Shown piece after piece: positions 45,382-58,059 of a stretch of 64,000 nucleotides of DNA. The stretch is from the NCBI GenBank assembly GCA_037043015.1, contig CM073321.1, forward strand, positions 18,101,001-18,165,000. Reading direction: 5' to 3'. Source of the DNA: Bryum argenteum. Taxonomy: Eukaryota; Streptophyta; Bryopsida; Bryales; Bryaceae. Both the position numbers and the translations under genes were made by a program. The notes beneath the pieces were generated by a model. That model had not been told where the DNA came from. It saw only the letters and a program-made list of their open reading frames with translations, and did not search any database. Numbering within the stretch: the stretch's first letter is position 1; every line of letters begins with the position of its first letter.

Positions 45382-48300
45382 TTAAGGGTCAGCAACGTTG
45401 GCTCTGGTTAAGTTGTCCAGGGCAGGGGCTTTATCTTTCTTGGGAATAGTACGAGACTTCGGGTTACTAATCTTTGAATATGACGCATACAAGACGGTGC
45501 CAACGTCGATCCACTCAGGACGACTATCCTCCACAACCCACTTAGCCGACCAACAATTCTCGTACTTCTTTGCCATGTCTTGCGCTGCGTTCTGGGGCTC
45601 CCAATACTGGATAAGAAACTTCCCGTACTCAGGAACACCCTCGTCTCTACAAACAACGGACACTGCATGACCTAGCCACACAGTGCATACTGCTGGGTCT
45701 TCTGGTCGGAGGAGGACCCACCAAAGGAGAGCGATCTGGCGCCAGGGGTTAAATCTTTCTTCACGCCTCTCATTAGCAGGCCCGCAGTATGCCTCGATAT
45801 CCTCGTTCTCTGGAGTAACATCCACATGAAGCAAAGTCAGGCGTGGAACGGGGAACAAGGGCCCTCGCCAATCGTGAAGCGGCCAGAAGCCCTCAACTAA
45901 TCGAGACGGTGTGGGGGCAAAGGCTTCTGGATTTCTGTCGGCACCCGAGACCAGTACTCGACATATGGCTGGAATGCAGCAGCAAACATTGAGTACCTCC
46001 TCCGACCACTCTCCCAATACTCAATGTATTTACGAATTCCATGCATCATGAAAGTCTGTCGGTCTGTTGCTTTGGCTGCAGCCTCATGCGCCTTCGCTTG
46101 ATTCCCCGTCTCAGATGGAACTTTGCAACCCCACATATTCTTAAAAGGAACGGGGTTCGGATCACCGGACGGTAGTAAAGGTAGCCCGTTGATGTCCTCT
46201 TTCCAAAGACGAATTGGTGGTTTGTTATGCGGTTGCCACTGGAAATCCCTCGCTGACTTCTTCCATCTCATTACTGGCTAGTCGTCCGAGTCAACATAGA
46301 ATTTGAAAAGGTGCATCTCCCCGAGTCCAATCAATCGATTTGCTCCGTTACATTGGTAACCCTTGACGTAAGACTTGAAATCTGCAACTTCCTGCACAAA
46401 CTCCGGCATGAACGACAATTCTTGAGACTGCATGAAAGCTTTCATAAGGTCTGCAAGCGCGAAGGTATTCCTGCTCTTGAGAGCCTTCGAGAGATGGCTA
46501 AAGTACGCATCAATATCCTCATGGATATGTCCGACTAAAAGAAACCCAACCTGAATTTCCTCAAATACTCCCTTGGCCGTAAGCAGTGATAGAAATGACA
46601 TCAGGTTCTTGTTCTTGTTGTCCTTCGCGGAATTGTCTAACTGAAGATACATTTTCCTAGGCAGTGGAGAGGCGCCAGTAAACTTGTTCGGATCCATGAC
46701 CGTTAGGGCATCGATGCACCTGGATTTTCCGCGCAACAACGCTTCAAAGAGAGAATTAGCTGGAGGATGAGGAAACAGCGCCCTCGATTCTCGAATTGGA
46801 GGCTCCAAAAGCTGCCTAAACAGCTTTGCAAGAGAGGAAATCGTGGCATTGGGATCGGAGGGCCAGCAGTCCGGTGAGTAATGCGCATAGGCGCCGTCAC
46901 TGTGGCCATGAGCAACCATTCCCGTCACGTTCATTGGAAGCTCGCCCAAGCCAGAGGTTGCCTTCGTTGTAGTCCTCATCTGTGGAAGAGCTGTCTTCGC
47001 GGTATCCATTCTATCATAAATCACACATAGATATTCTTGAGGATTCCGCTTTGACTCTTCACGCCAAGATGCATATAGCCGACGACAAGATGCCTGGTGA
47101 TGCAAATGAGAAAGTTTCTGCTTTATGAATGAAACATACTCAGGACTGCCATTCGGACTCCTTGAAATAAACTGCTAAAGGGTGTCGCACTCGGTACATT
47201 TTGCGAAACTACTCCCAGCGGGTTTGATAGCAACATTATTGAACATGCCAGTCTTGATTCGGCTTATCGCAGACTGACTGACTGGCGGCAGGCCGTAGGA
47301 AAGGTTCGTCTGCGGAACAATTCAAATAAATCCCATTAGATAAAAATCGACTCATTTACAAATCCAAGCGAAGCAGAGAAATTATTACATAGACGTAGAC
47401 CATTGAAACCTCGCTCAGGCATGGGGCGATCGCCCCATCCCAACCTAACATACATGTCAATGCGAAGGTCGGAATTTACCTCATTAACGTCGGGGTGAAC
47501 TTTCGTCCAGTTGTTAAGGGCCGAACGATACTTCAATGTGTCGATTCGGTGGGGTTTTCCAGTTCCACGCATTTGATTAGGCATCTGATCAGCGTTCTCA
47601 GACACAATGGCTGCAATTGTGCCCATTGCTTGAACCGTCCCGATGCGGGGACGCTTGATACCTTTATTTTCATGCTGACCAGAAGAAACACCTTCCTTGA
47701 AGTTCCAAATGTATTCATGGAACGTCGATTTGGCGATACCATGGATTTTATACCACGTCGTAGTGCACCCCTCAAGTCCCATTAGAGTCATGAACTTCAG
47801 TCTGACCGCCGGTTTGGAGTGCAATTGTCCCCCAACCGCGATGCAGTACTCACGCCTGTCCTGATACTCTTTTAAATAGAACAACTGTCTAACGGAGCGA
47901 GTATGTGACCAGGGAAATCGTTGGCAACACCGTGAGTCGGAACACTTCTCCGCGTTGATTTGACGAATCTCGCTATCTTCCGTCACTTTCGTGTACATGG
48001 AAATGACTGGACTCTCACGGCGCTTCCTGCTGACAAATCGATAGGGAGGTTTCTAAATCCCCCCCATATATGCGTCAGGGTCGACGACTTTGGGCAGGGA
48101 CGCAAAGTGATGAAGTGTGTCAGTCAGGGATCGACCGCTGAATGCGAAAAAGCATTCTGAGAGGGGTCACTTCTGATGCATCATAATGGACATAATATCA
48201 CCGATCATCACCTGAAGTACGGGGACTCCAACACAGTCCTCACCAAGAACACCATCCTGGTAGGGGTCACTGGAATCGCAGCAATTGATTCTCCCCGAGG

Positions 48301-48754
48301 CTATAACAACACCGCCATCCCCTTTTCGCATTACCTCGTGTCCTACCCACTGAGATCTTGCAATATAAGGGGCGTCGACACCCTCATCAGTATCATGAGT
48401 GTGGGAATCCTCCGGTAGAATCATCAAGTCCAGAACTTTCCAAAGCACAAACTTATCAACTGCCTGGCCGAGGACACTAATACCACCCAGGCGTGGATCG
48501 ATGGGCAAATCCAAAAATTGTGGAATGATCTCGGATGGCCGTAGCAAGACATAGTCATTACTGTTGCCATGCAACTGAACACCCCTCCAGTTGCCAGCAG
48601 GATGGGCTTCAAGAATGAAACCAGACTCCACCTCGCTAAGCCGAGGATAAAGAAGCGTGACATCCATCCCATTCCAGTACACAATGTCGTGTGAACTACT
48701 TCCACTAACCCAATCAGAACTTGAGAAGCTACCCGACGCCATTATGTAGAGCAA
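45382..48754 (-). pseudogene. Second DUF7869 gene copy, decayed
   Basis: Minus-strand frames align in order with the gene at 40-43 kb: WVGHEVMRKGDGGVV (48.3 kb), CSDSRCCQRFPW (47.9 kb), FAKCTECDTL (47.2 kb), HLHHQASCRRLYASW, VIYDRMDTAKTALP, MYLQLDNSAKDNKNKN, VGHIHEDIDAYFS, RLWKEDINGLPLLPSG, and VEGFWPL near the end. One intron, 47479-47310, holds a family B palindrome. Interruptions are TGA near 48170, TAG at 48053-48055, 47175-47177 and 46278-46280, and a frame change near 45930. The TAG at 46278 sits where the intact copy has Trp. The protein is well diverged from the 40-kb copy, so these are old paralogues and not a recent duplication. Confidence 0.8.
47420..47439. repeat. Family B palindrome in an intron of the decayed DUF7869 copy
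   Basis: The perfect 18-bp dyad ATGGGGCGATCGCCCCAT lies mid-intron, parallel to the family A copies in introns of gene A and of the intact DUF7869 gene. Confidence 0.9.
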
Positions 48755-48759
48755 ACGTA

Positions 48760-49285
48760 TATCAGGCGCTCGCCCGATGCAGCTCAGTAGGGGTAAGGTA
48801 CCAATGCTGAAATGTCACGGTCGACCGAGGCTGATAAAACAATGTTGCACTCGTCACGATGATGGTAGTCTCGACCGATGTTGGCGGTCACCGAATATCC
48901 CGGAGGTGTATTGGTGGATCGTCCGATGTGTCCGATCACAACAACCTTGTCCCGCGTATCGGGGGATCGTCCGATGCGGGCTTTCACTAGAACGTCGTCC
49001 GGTGTGTACAAAGAACTGTTACTATTGGCATTCACTGGGACCTTATCAAAGGATCGCCCGACGTTGGCCCCTAGAAGAATCCCCTTTATGTATCGGGGGA
49101 CCGCCCGATGCTATCTTCAACGGATATTTCCAACCAGAGTCGAGGATTTCCTCGGTGATTTCAATGACAACATTCACGCCAGTGTATCGAGGGATCGACC
49201 GATGCTCACCTTAAGTGAAGATAAGGAATCCGCCCGATGAACGCAACCGCGGCAAACACAAAGGTCTATTGGGGGATTGCTAGAT
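48760..49285. repeat. Family B palindrome array (about ten copies)
   Basis: Copies near 48765, 48817, 48872, 48910, 48960 (TATCGGGGGATCGTCCGATG), 49045, 49090, 49186 (TATCGAGGGATCGACCGATG), 49225 and 49267, at about 35-95-bp spacing with mostly unlike spacers. The array lies immediately 5' of the decayed DUF7869 copy, as the family A array does for the intact one. Confidence 0.8.
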
Positions 49286-49289
49286 ACCT

Positions 49290-51400
49290 AAGCTTAGGAG
49301 ACAGTCAAGGCCGCATTAAGTCTGAGATACGCGCAGCAGGAAATGGATGTCTTATTGTCAAGGCATTAGTTTAGTCTGACCGGGTGATTCGAGGTGATCG
49401 AGTTGCCTTTGATGCTCAGCCTGCAAAAAGGGTAGGTGGGGAGTAAAATGTTAATTCAGTAAGAATACTCACAGGCATACTCTGATCCAATCAAGGTGTA
49501 ATATGAAATACACCACAACGATTCCACCACAACTATTATAATCTTGAGCTTGCTCAGATCATCCTTCTCACAGATTCTATACAAGATCTTTCGTAGGTTG
49601 ATCTAAGAGTGCTTACTGATTATTCAGAACAAATACAACTCAAACATGTCGTTTCATAAGGAATGACTAAAAGGACTGTGATGACTTCCTCTGGCATATA
49701 TCGCAATCTAGTAATAAGACAGGATTACAGAAACCACTAACTGTTCTGATGACAACTTCAAGATTGGTACTGGATATTGAGCAATGTACCTCAATTAGCG
49801 GCGAGGCCGTCTTGTGCAGCAGAAGTCTGATGCAGAAATCGCAAGTTCTTGGAAACACGTCGAACAAAAATTTCAAGATGAGTAGCAAGTAGCCAACAAC
49901 TCCAGATTGAACCGCCGACACTTTGCTGCCGATAGAAAAGAATGTCTCCACCAACTAGAAGGACCCCAACTCCAGCATCAACTCCGTTCACACAAACACA
50001 TCGTGACACAATGAAATCAAAATACGTAATGTTCTGCAGAAAATGGCATGGGCGAGTGCTACTACTGTAAGTCAGTCGGAATCTGAAGAGAATGTGGAAC
50101 ACAGATTTATATAATAGGTCCTGGCCTGAGAAATGGCGGGAAAGACCGTGAATTAAATATTCATTACCGGTTTCTTGAAAATGGAGGGAGATCCGAGATG
50201 AGGGAGATGTTAGTCGCCAGAACAATGAAATAGAATAAAAAGGAATTTGTACGAGACGTGGGAGTCGGTGTCAGCCGCACGGCGGCTTACATTATGATTG
50301 TCCTCTACGCTTGCAACCGTTAGTGATTGCATAGTCCTGTACCACAGCTAGTCTTTCAATTTACTCCACATTCTAACATTTTGTAGGATTAAGCATGAAA
50401 CGGTTCAACGTGTAAAGTTCTAGTTTATAAACAATAAACATAATTATGCATCTCTTAACCACTAAACGTTCCAGCCTATATTTATTCAACAATTACGTTT
50501 CCGAGAAAGTGTCATTGACAGATGAAAATGAATATAAGCTATTTAGATCTCAACCGTACAAACTTGTAATAGAGTTGTTGTAGGTCATGTGGACTAAACT
50601 TTGAGTCTTGAGGCCTTTCAGATTGCAAGACCAAAACATATTACTGCGCAAAACACGCTACAAATTTTCACCATTTTCACTTTAGAGTGAAAAATTTACC
50701 AACAAAAGCTACTCCAATGAAAAAATCACGAATTACAAAGTGTTCCATCTTCATCTTAATGCTACCTCTCGGTAAAAAATTATCATCAGAATAATTACTT
50801 GGCTCAAAAATTACCCTTGCAATGGAGAAAACTACCTAAAAATTTACGAAGGGAAAACGGTCCAAATCCAGTCCCTTTGCACTAAACTGTACGCCTTATC
50901 TACGAAATATCTTCGATTTTGTCAAGATTTGTACTACAATGTATTCAAAGTAGACTCTAATTAGAATCCCTTCCAAAAAAATAAAGTTGAAATCTAACGA
51001 TGGATGAAGAAGGTATACCTGTTAGAAAATCATCCATTTTTTCACTTTTTTCATTCTGGAAACATCATTGCAAAATGTAAATAGTACTAAAAGTATGTGG
51101 ATCACAAATCTTCCAAGTAAAAATCAGTTACAGTTCATCTAAAGACCATGATCTTCATGTAAATTTTTTTCACCAAATAATTCTTCCTTTCACATAATTC
51201 TCTTGAGGACGTTTAGGGTTAATATCATTATTCGTAATCATGTAGGAATATTATTTAATTCTAATATATCAAATGAGCATACTTATACAACTATTAAAGG
51301 TGATAACCTTGTCATAATTATGTAAAAACTAATTATGATCATGTCACTAAATAATATAACTTCCTATCTATATTTCATGAATCATGGTATATTAATGTTT
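49290..51400. other. No gene recognised
   Basis: Minus-strand frames at 49.7-50.2 kb (144 and 95 residues) are mutually overlapping and without domains. AT-rich and silent beyond 50.3 kb. Confidence 0.4.
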
Positions 51401-51403
51401 TCA

Positions 51404-52945
51404 TTTGGGTAACACTGCGTGATTATTGGTTACTAGCTAAGAATTGATTCTACAAGTTGCAAATCGATTGCACCATACAACCATGTTGTTGCCTTTCATA
51501 AAATCCGCTCACAAATCATGGAATCGCCATAGAAATATAAGAATAATGTCAGGAATCATGACCTCAAGTCGTCATTTATTCAGGTAACACTGCGTGATAA
51601 TGAATTACTAGCTAAATGTTGATTCTACAAGTTGCAAATTGTAGGATCATATTGATGCCTTTCATAAAATCCGCTCACAAAACATGGAATCGCCATAGAA
51701 AATATAAGAATAATGTCTGGAATCATGACCTCAAGTCATCATTCATTCACGTTACACTGCCTCATAATGGGTTACTAGCTAAAAATTGATTCTACAAGTT
51801 GCAAATTGTTTGCACCATACGATCATGTTGTTGCCTTTTACAAAATTTGCCCACAGCATTTGGAATCGGCATAGAAATTATAAGAATAATGTCCGGAATC
51901 ATGATCTCAAGTCATCATTCGTTCAGGTAACACTGCTTGATAATGAATTACTAGCTAAAAATTGATTCTAGAAGTTGAATCGGTTGGACTATATGATCAT
52001 GTTGATGCCTTTCATAAAATCCGCTCACAAAACATGGAATCGCCATAGAAATATAAGAATAATGTCCGGAATCAAGACCTCAAGTCATCATTCACTCGGG
52101 TAACACTCCCTGATAATGAATTACTAGCTAAAAATTGATTCTAGACGTTGCAAATCTTTTGCACCATACAATCATGTTGTTGCCTTTCATAAAATTTGCC
52201 CACAGCACTTGGAATCGGCATAGAAAATATAAGAATAATGTCCGGAATCATGACCTCAAGTCATCATTCGTTCAGGTAACACTGCCTGATTATGAATTAC
52301 TAGCTAAATATTGATTCTAGAAGTTGCAAATCGGTTGGACCATATGATCATGTTGTTGCCTTTCATAAAATCCGCTCACAAAACATGGAATTGCCATAGA
52401 AAATATAAGAATAATGTCTGGAATCAAGACCTCAAGTCATCATTCATTCAGGTAACACTGCCTAATAATGGGTTACTTGCAATAAATTGATTCTACAAGT
52501 TGCAAATCGTTTGCACCATACGATCATGTTGTTGCCTTTTACAAAATTTGCCCACAGCACTTGCAATCGGCATAGAAAATATAAGAATAATGTCCCGAAT
52601 CATGACCTCAAGTCATCATTTGTTCAGGTAACACTGCCTGATAATGAATTATCAAGTAAAAATTGATTCTATAAGTTGCAAATCCTTTGGACCATAGGAT
52701 CATGTTGTTGCCTTTATAAAATCTGCTCTCAAAACTTGGAATCAACAAAGAAAATATAAGAATAACGTTAGGAATCATGACCTCAAGTCATCATTCATTC
52801 GGGTAACACTGCCGGAAAATGAATTACTAGCTAAAAATTGATTTCTAGACTTTGCAACTCTTTTGCACCATACGATCATGATGTTGCCTTTCATAAAATT
52901 TGCCCACAACACTTGGAATCGGCATAGAAAATATAAGAATATCGT
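51404..52945. repeat. 175-bp satellite, about nine monomers
   Basis: The word GGTAACACTGCCTGATAATG recurs near 51406, 51582, 51749, 51924, 52098, 52273, 52449, 52625 and 52800 (steps 167-176 bp). Each monomer continues with TTACTAGCTAAAAATTGATTC, TTGTTGCCTTTCATAAAAT and ATATAAGAATAATGTC. Monomers alternate between two forms (CCGCTCACAAAACATGG and TTGCCCACAGCACTTGG), hinting at a roughly 350-bp dimer. The unit length is typical of plant satellites. Confidence 0.95.
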
Positions 52946-52949
52946 TGTA

Positions 52950-53324
52950 TAGTGAGAAGACTATTATGCCATATATCAATACACAAGTGTGAACAGGATA
53001 AGTATCGTACTCATGTATTAGGAACATGTATAATTCCAATGTATCAAATGCATGTGTTAGTTTATATATTTAATGGAAGTAGTTCAATTTTGGTAGTTCT
53101 TGAAAAGTTGATATTACAATGACAAGAAAATTCTGCAATGTGTAAATATGTTGTTATTTGTTAGTTGCATTCAAATTTGAATAAAAAATCCTCCAAACTT
53201 ACTTTAAACTTGATTGGAACAAATAGAACATGGGTATTGGTAATCTCAAAATTATGTATAACTGACCTTAATTCCCAAGAAAATGACAATATTATATGAG
53301 CTTACCAAACACATGTTGCATTAA

Positions 53325-53364
<40 letters not shown>

Positions 53365-54330
53365 AACTCATAACATAGAAAAATACATGATTTGATTTCA
53401 AATAACACTTTTTAAATTGTAATTGATGATCAACTTCGTAAACAAATTCAATTATAGTTAATTTACAAATATTGAATAATTAAAGCCTTTAGGTGTTTGC
53501 GACTCTTCATGTCTTTAGAACCTCTTCATGTCTTTAGAACGTCACCATGATGCAATTCACAAAGACTTCCAATCATTTAATAAGCAATTGCAGTGAGTTT
53601 GTAGAGCTTTCCATTAGGTTCATATGATCTGTCATATCTACTCATAATCATGAAAAGAACATGAAAATGAATTGAATTAGCATAGAAGACATTAATTTTG
53701 CAGAAACCAATTCTTTTTAAAGAAATTAATTATTGCTTTGCACATAAATTGAAGGAGAAATTTACGTAAAATGGATCTTGAAGATAATCTGAAGGAATCA
53801 ACCTCAGATTGATTTCAAACATACTAGTGTGTAGCTTGTGACATCTAAATTTTAAAGGGAAAAAAATCGTAGCCTCGTAAGTTTCAACTTATAAATTTAC
53901 TTTGGAGAACTCATAGTTTCAAAAACCAACTCAAAATTGGCAACCTAGTCATTGTAAGTTGTATTAATATGTTTTGTAAGAATTTTATTTGGTAATACAC
54001 TATGAGGTACATCAAAATCACTGCATTATTGATTCATTTCTACTTCATCATCCCATGATACAATTACATGTGAAATATTTCTAAAATTTAGATTCTATGA
54101 AACCCTTTCATAAAGATCATAAAGATCAGCCAAATGCGCATACGTGATATTCCTCATGGTTTGTGAATAAAAACATTATTAACTTCATTTTCACTTTGAA
54201 GATGAATTTATATGAATGTCAAGAATATATGTTTCCGAGTTGATTATAAAATAATTTCGTTTTATTACCGAGTGCAAATAACAAGTATTTCATTTACATA
54301 TGCATTCATATTGCATTGAATACGTATTTA
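52950..54330. other. AT-rich, no gene; poly(A) run at 53327-53363
   Basis: No frames or structures of note. The roughly 37-bp poly(A) may be the tail of an old retroposed copy, but no recognisable body precedes it. Confidence 0.4.
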
Positions 54331-54335
54331 CTTGA

Positions 54336-54664
54336 AGCCAAGGTAAGGGTATAAATATCAGCCAAGGTATTAATATTAGCGAAGGTAAGGGTATAAATAT
54401 TAGCCGAGGTATTCATATTAGCCAAAGTAAGGGTATAAATATTAGCCAAGTCATAAATATTAGCCAAGGTAAGGGTATAAATATTAGCCAAGGTATTAAT
54501 ATTAGCCAAGGTAAGGGTATAAATATTAGCCAAGTCATAAATATTAGCCAAGGTAAGGGTATAAATATTAGCCAAGTCATAAATATTAGCCAAGGTAAGG
54601 GTATAAATATTAGCCAAGGTATTATTAATAGCCACAATATAATTGTTAGCCAAGGTAAGGGTAT
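54336..54664. repeat. 24-bp tandem repeat (AGCCAAGGTAAGGGTATAAATATT) with 15-18-bp variants
   Basis: About seventeen units alternate a long form (GCCAAGGTAAGGGTATAAATATTA) and short forms (GCCAAGGTATTAATATTA, GCCAAGTCATAAATATTA). All are multiples of three or nearly so, which keeps a 131-residue minus-strand frame (NIYTLTLA) open by chance. Confidence 0.95.
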
Positions 54665-54934
54665 GAATATATTCTATTTTGTACATATAAATATACGACA
54701 ACGAAGTGATAGTGGACAGTGAAAGTATGATTGTGCAGGGTCATCATAACTGAAGGTGGCGGCGTAATGAGTTCAGAAAGTGTTCGAGAAGCGAAACAAG
54801 GAATTACTCGGCGAAGAAGCAATGACTGAAGAAGCAAATCCCAACTGTACGGATCCTCCGAATGTGAAGTAAGTTCACTTCGTGGTTTTGTGTCTATTTG
54901 GGAATGAATGTCATTAGGATTTTGGGGTTCAGTT

Positions 54935-55921
54935 GCGGATCAACCGATGCAGCGATTTCTTGTGTTTTCTAGCGTAGTAACTGTCCGTACGATGAACTAT
55001 GTACGATACGCTCAGTCTCAAAGCATTGATTTCAGCATATGGGTCGATCGCCCGATGGAGGACGACTATTAGGACGTAGTTGTACTCGCGGATATTGCTT
55101 CTGTAAATTCTTCGGTCAGTGTATGGGGGGATCGATCGATGCACGAAACGATTAAGCGATCCTATACATACATCGATCGATCGCTTTGATGCCAGGCATA
55201 CCACCCATCTCTATCACTAGATACTTGCTTGCATCGTTTCTACAAATTCTCACTGGACATGGGGCGATCGACCGATGCACTGAACAGCTAACCAGTCCTA
55301 TGCATCGGTCGATCGCCCGATGCCAGACCTCCAGTTTTGTTCATCGGTCGATCGCCAAATGCCAGACAGCCAGTCCATCTCAATCAGATACTGCTGTTTT
55401 TTTATACCAATTCTCTCTGGACATGGGGCGATCGACCGATGCACTGAACAGCTAACCAGTCCTTTGTATCGGTCGATCGCCCAATGCCAGACAACCAGTT
55501 CTATTCATCGGTCGACCGCCCGATGACAGACAACCACTCCATCTCTATTTTGAGATTCTGCTGTTGTCTTATAGTAAATCTCAGCGGACATGGGGCGATA
55601 GACCGATGCATTACGTTTGTGCACATTATGGAACTGAGACTCAGAAGCAGGTTTTAATCCAGAAGTCCGTAGCCTCTAGAATCCGGCTCATGACCAGCCT
55701 GATTCATCGGTTGATCGCCCGATGCAGGAAAACCAGTGTTTCTAAATATTGAATTGATGAATTGTTTTGTGTTCGCACTGTCCATCGGGCGGTCGACCGA
55801 TGACTGTTTACAATAGAGAGGACAAGTGACTTGGAATTTTGAATCGCAATTAACCGAGTGGGTCATCCCATACCACGGGTGTATCGTTATGCGGATGTCA
55901 TTATCGGTTGATCGCCCCATG
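54935..55921. repeat. Family B palindrome array with ~164-bp higher-order unit
   Basis: About fourteen copies of CATCGGTCGATCGCCCGATG and variants. From 55258 and again from 55422 a unit of about 164 bp repeats three palindromes with their spacers (ATGGGGCGATCGACCGATGC, ACTGAACAGCTAACCAGTCC, then two more). Spacers outside the unit are unlike one another. Confidence 0.9.
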
Positions 55922-55939
55922 TAAATAAGCATGTCTTTC

Positions 55940-56610
55940 TGTTCAGATCCTAATTCTCGGCTTTCCTTCCTTCAGACATCCATCATTTCAAGAAGCCCCG
56001 GAGGACTTGCGACCGATCCGAACTGCTCGCTTTGTCGAATTTTGGCTTTGTGACAAGAACCTGCTTATGCCTGATAAGAGTAAAGTCCCAACAGTATATA
56101 GTGTGCTCCGTCAATTGGAGGCAGGGGATTCGTCTGGAAGGAGCTTCCATGTGACAGGGGGACGTTGCTACGGTGTGAGCGGTGAGCGGTGAGCGGTAAG
56201 ATTTTAGAATTTTGAGGGCTGACTTTGTATTTTTAGTAAAAAAAATTCTAAAAATAGTATAATATATTTTATTAGAGAATTATTTCCGAATATTCTCGAT
56301 AATATTCGAATATTCTCGACTTATTACCATGGATTTAGGGACCCAAACCCGTGGAAATAAGGTTCAATTTCCCTGAAATTGGTTAGACTTGAGCTCAAAA
56401 CTCGACAGAAAATCAGAATTTGTAAATGTCAAGAGGTTTCTAAGGTAATGTTTCTAAGTGTTTAGTACACCAAGTAATACAAATTGGCAAGGTTCGTGGT
56501 ACATGTAGTTACTGGTATAATTATTTTTAATCAGTTGTGAAAAAATATCACATACTGTGTAAAGCACACAATCTTAAGACTAACTTATAGCGTATGTAGA
56601 TGATGAGATA
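55940..56610. other. No gene; GAGCGGT repeat near 56175
   Basis: TGTGAGCGGTGAGCGGTGAGCGGTAAG at 56176-56202 begins an AT-rich stretch and resembles TGTGAGCGGAGAGCGGAGAG at 7410. It may be an end of the MULE or a small repeat. Confidence 0.4.
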
Positions 56611-56619
56611 TAATGCATT

Positions 56620-58059
56620 CTAATCTGTAGCATGGTCTAGGATTCTACCCTCCAAAATCTTCTTCACCTCGTTGAAACTAAGAGTAGCCGCGTGGATAAA
56701 GAGGTCAGTGTCCGGATCAAATTTGCAAACCAATACCGTGATGAAGTATAGGTGCTTGCACGATCGGTATGGATCTCTCCGTCCTAACGAAGAAATTGTT
56801 TTCTTGAACACTGGGCATGAGCAATCCGGGAATTTACTAATTGAAAGTCTATAAACTGCATCCAAATCCGACTCCAAGTCTACGATACATCCAAATCCGG
56901 GTTGCGGGATCATAGTCACCTTTAGAATTTTGGCCTGCATTGAGGTGGCGGACTCAATATTCTTCATGTGCTTTGAAGTCATAGCTGGAATGCGTTTCAT
57001 GTTCTTCGATCTTCTTGACCTAGGGAACACGTCCGGCTTCTCCGCGACTGGAATATGGGACAAGTTTCTGGGTGGGGCAGCATTATTGAATGTGCGGTTT
57101 TTAGGAAGCTGTACTTTTTGGGGTAGTCGGAAGCCCGCATTCTCTAACGCCTCCATCTCATCACGTGTAAGGTTAGTCCCTATCTTAACAGGCCATATTG
57201 AAGGGATAGGGGAGCTATCCTCGCTTAGAGAGAATGGCTCAATCCACTTGCGACGATGACCCTTCACACACCTATCAATATCATCCGCACAAAAAAAGAA
57301 CTGATCAATTTTTCTTGGCCCCTCTTGAGGGCGTTGCCATACTCCAGTGTAAGTTGGAGCTGCGGTCGCCTTCCCCTTCTGAATAATTCGTGAGTCACAT
57401 CTTTTTTTACTCTTTCGCATGATACCCCAACAAGCCTTGGCAGAATTCTCCCTCAAACGGGCAATGTGCCACAGCCTCTCGTCTACTTTGGTCTCCTGAA
57501 CAGCGGTCACCCGTTCAATACTAGGTCCAGCAAAAGCGGATGGTATTGTCGGTGGCTCCTGAACTTCATCCTCTTCATGGATAGTACTCAGATTTTCAAC
57601 ACAAGCTTGGGTAACCCTTCTCCCAATTCGAGGACGTGAGTAGCTCACGGTGTCAGGTCTGTGCGTTTCATCATCAGCTCCAATCGGAACATCAGCCTTA
57701 CGTTTCTTGGAGCCGAACACCTCGGCCCCCTCAAGGTGGGCGTCGCGGGTACAAATCTTTTCAGCTCCTGGATAGTCAGAAATTGCCTTCGTGAGGCCTG
57801 ATGGATCGCCGGTTCGTTGAGCTTTATGGGCAACACGAAGTAATAGTTCTTCGGATGTTGGTCCACTACCACCCTTGCCACCTCCGTTGAAGTCGTGGTA
57901 ACCCACAACTTGGAGGAAAGCACGAACATAATCATCTACAGCTGCAACGTACAAGTCTCCACCCTTGTTCCCGGACGCTTGCAACCATTTGTTATGGATA
58001 GATTCCGCAAGGTTGCATGAAGGCATCTCCGCCAACTCATCTGCAGAATATTTATTTTC
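56620..58059 (-). CDS. SWIM-domain C-terminal exon of the MULE
   Basis: The open frame begins after the acceptor CATTGCAG with ENKYSADELAEMPSCNLAESIHNKW and ends at ...GRILDHATD. Residues near 405-440 carry C-x-C-x(n)-C-x-H (DCSCPVF...RSCKHLYF), the SWIM ligand set found in MULE transposases. Between them lie low-complexity, probably disordered linkers (EEDEVQEPPTIPS). At 480 codons without a stop it is much better preserved than the catalytic exons upstream. Confidence 0.7.
   Translation of the reverse strand, partial: ENKYSADELAEMPSCNLAESIHNKWLQASGNKGGDLYVAAVDDYVRAFLQVVGYHDFNGGGKGGSGPTSEELLLRVAHKAQRTGDPSGLTKAISDYPGAEKICTRDAHLEGAEVFGSKKRKADVPIGADDETHRPDTVSYSRPRIGRRVTQACVENLSTIHEEDEVQEPPTIPSAFAGPSIERVTAVQETKVDERLWHIARLRENSAKACWGIMRKSKKRCDSRIIQKGKATAAPTYTGVWQRPQEGPRKIDQFFFCADDIDRCVKGHRRKWIEPFSLSEDSSPIPSIWPVKIGTNLTRDEMEALENAGFRLPQKVQLPKNRTFNNAAPPRNLSHIPVAEKPDVFPRSRRSKNMKRIPAMTSKHMKNIESATSMQAKILKVTMIPQPGFGCIVDLESDLDAVYRLSISKFPDCSCPVFKKTISSLGRRDPYRSCKHLYFITVLVCKFDPDTDLFIHAATLSFNEVKKILEGRILDHATD

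Noticed and set aside
54306-54701. 131-residue ORF of NIYTLTLA repeats
   Set aside because: It is a direct translation of the 24-bp tandem repeat.
54935-55921. Cyanobacterial origin because of the GCGATCGC octamer
   Set aside because: The octamer is only the core of a longer family-specific palindrome. Its copies lie in plant-type introns and AT-rich DNA, and no bacterial genes are near.
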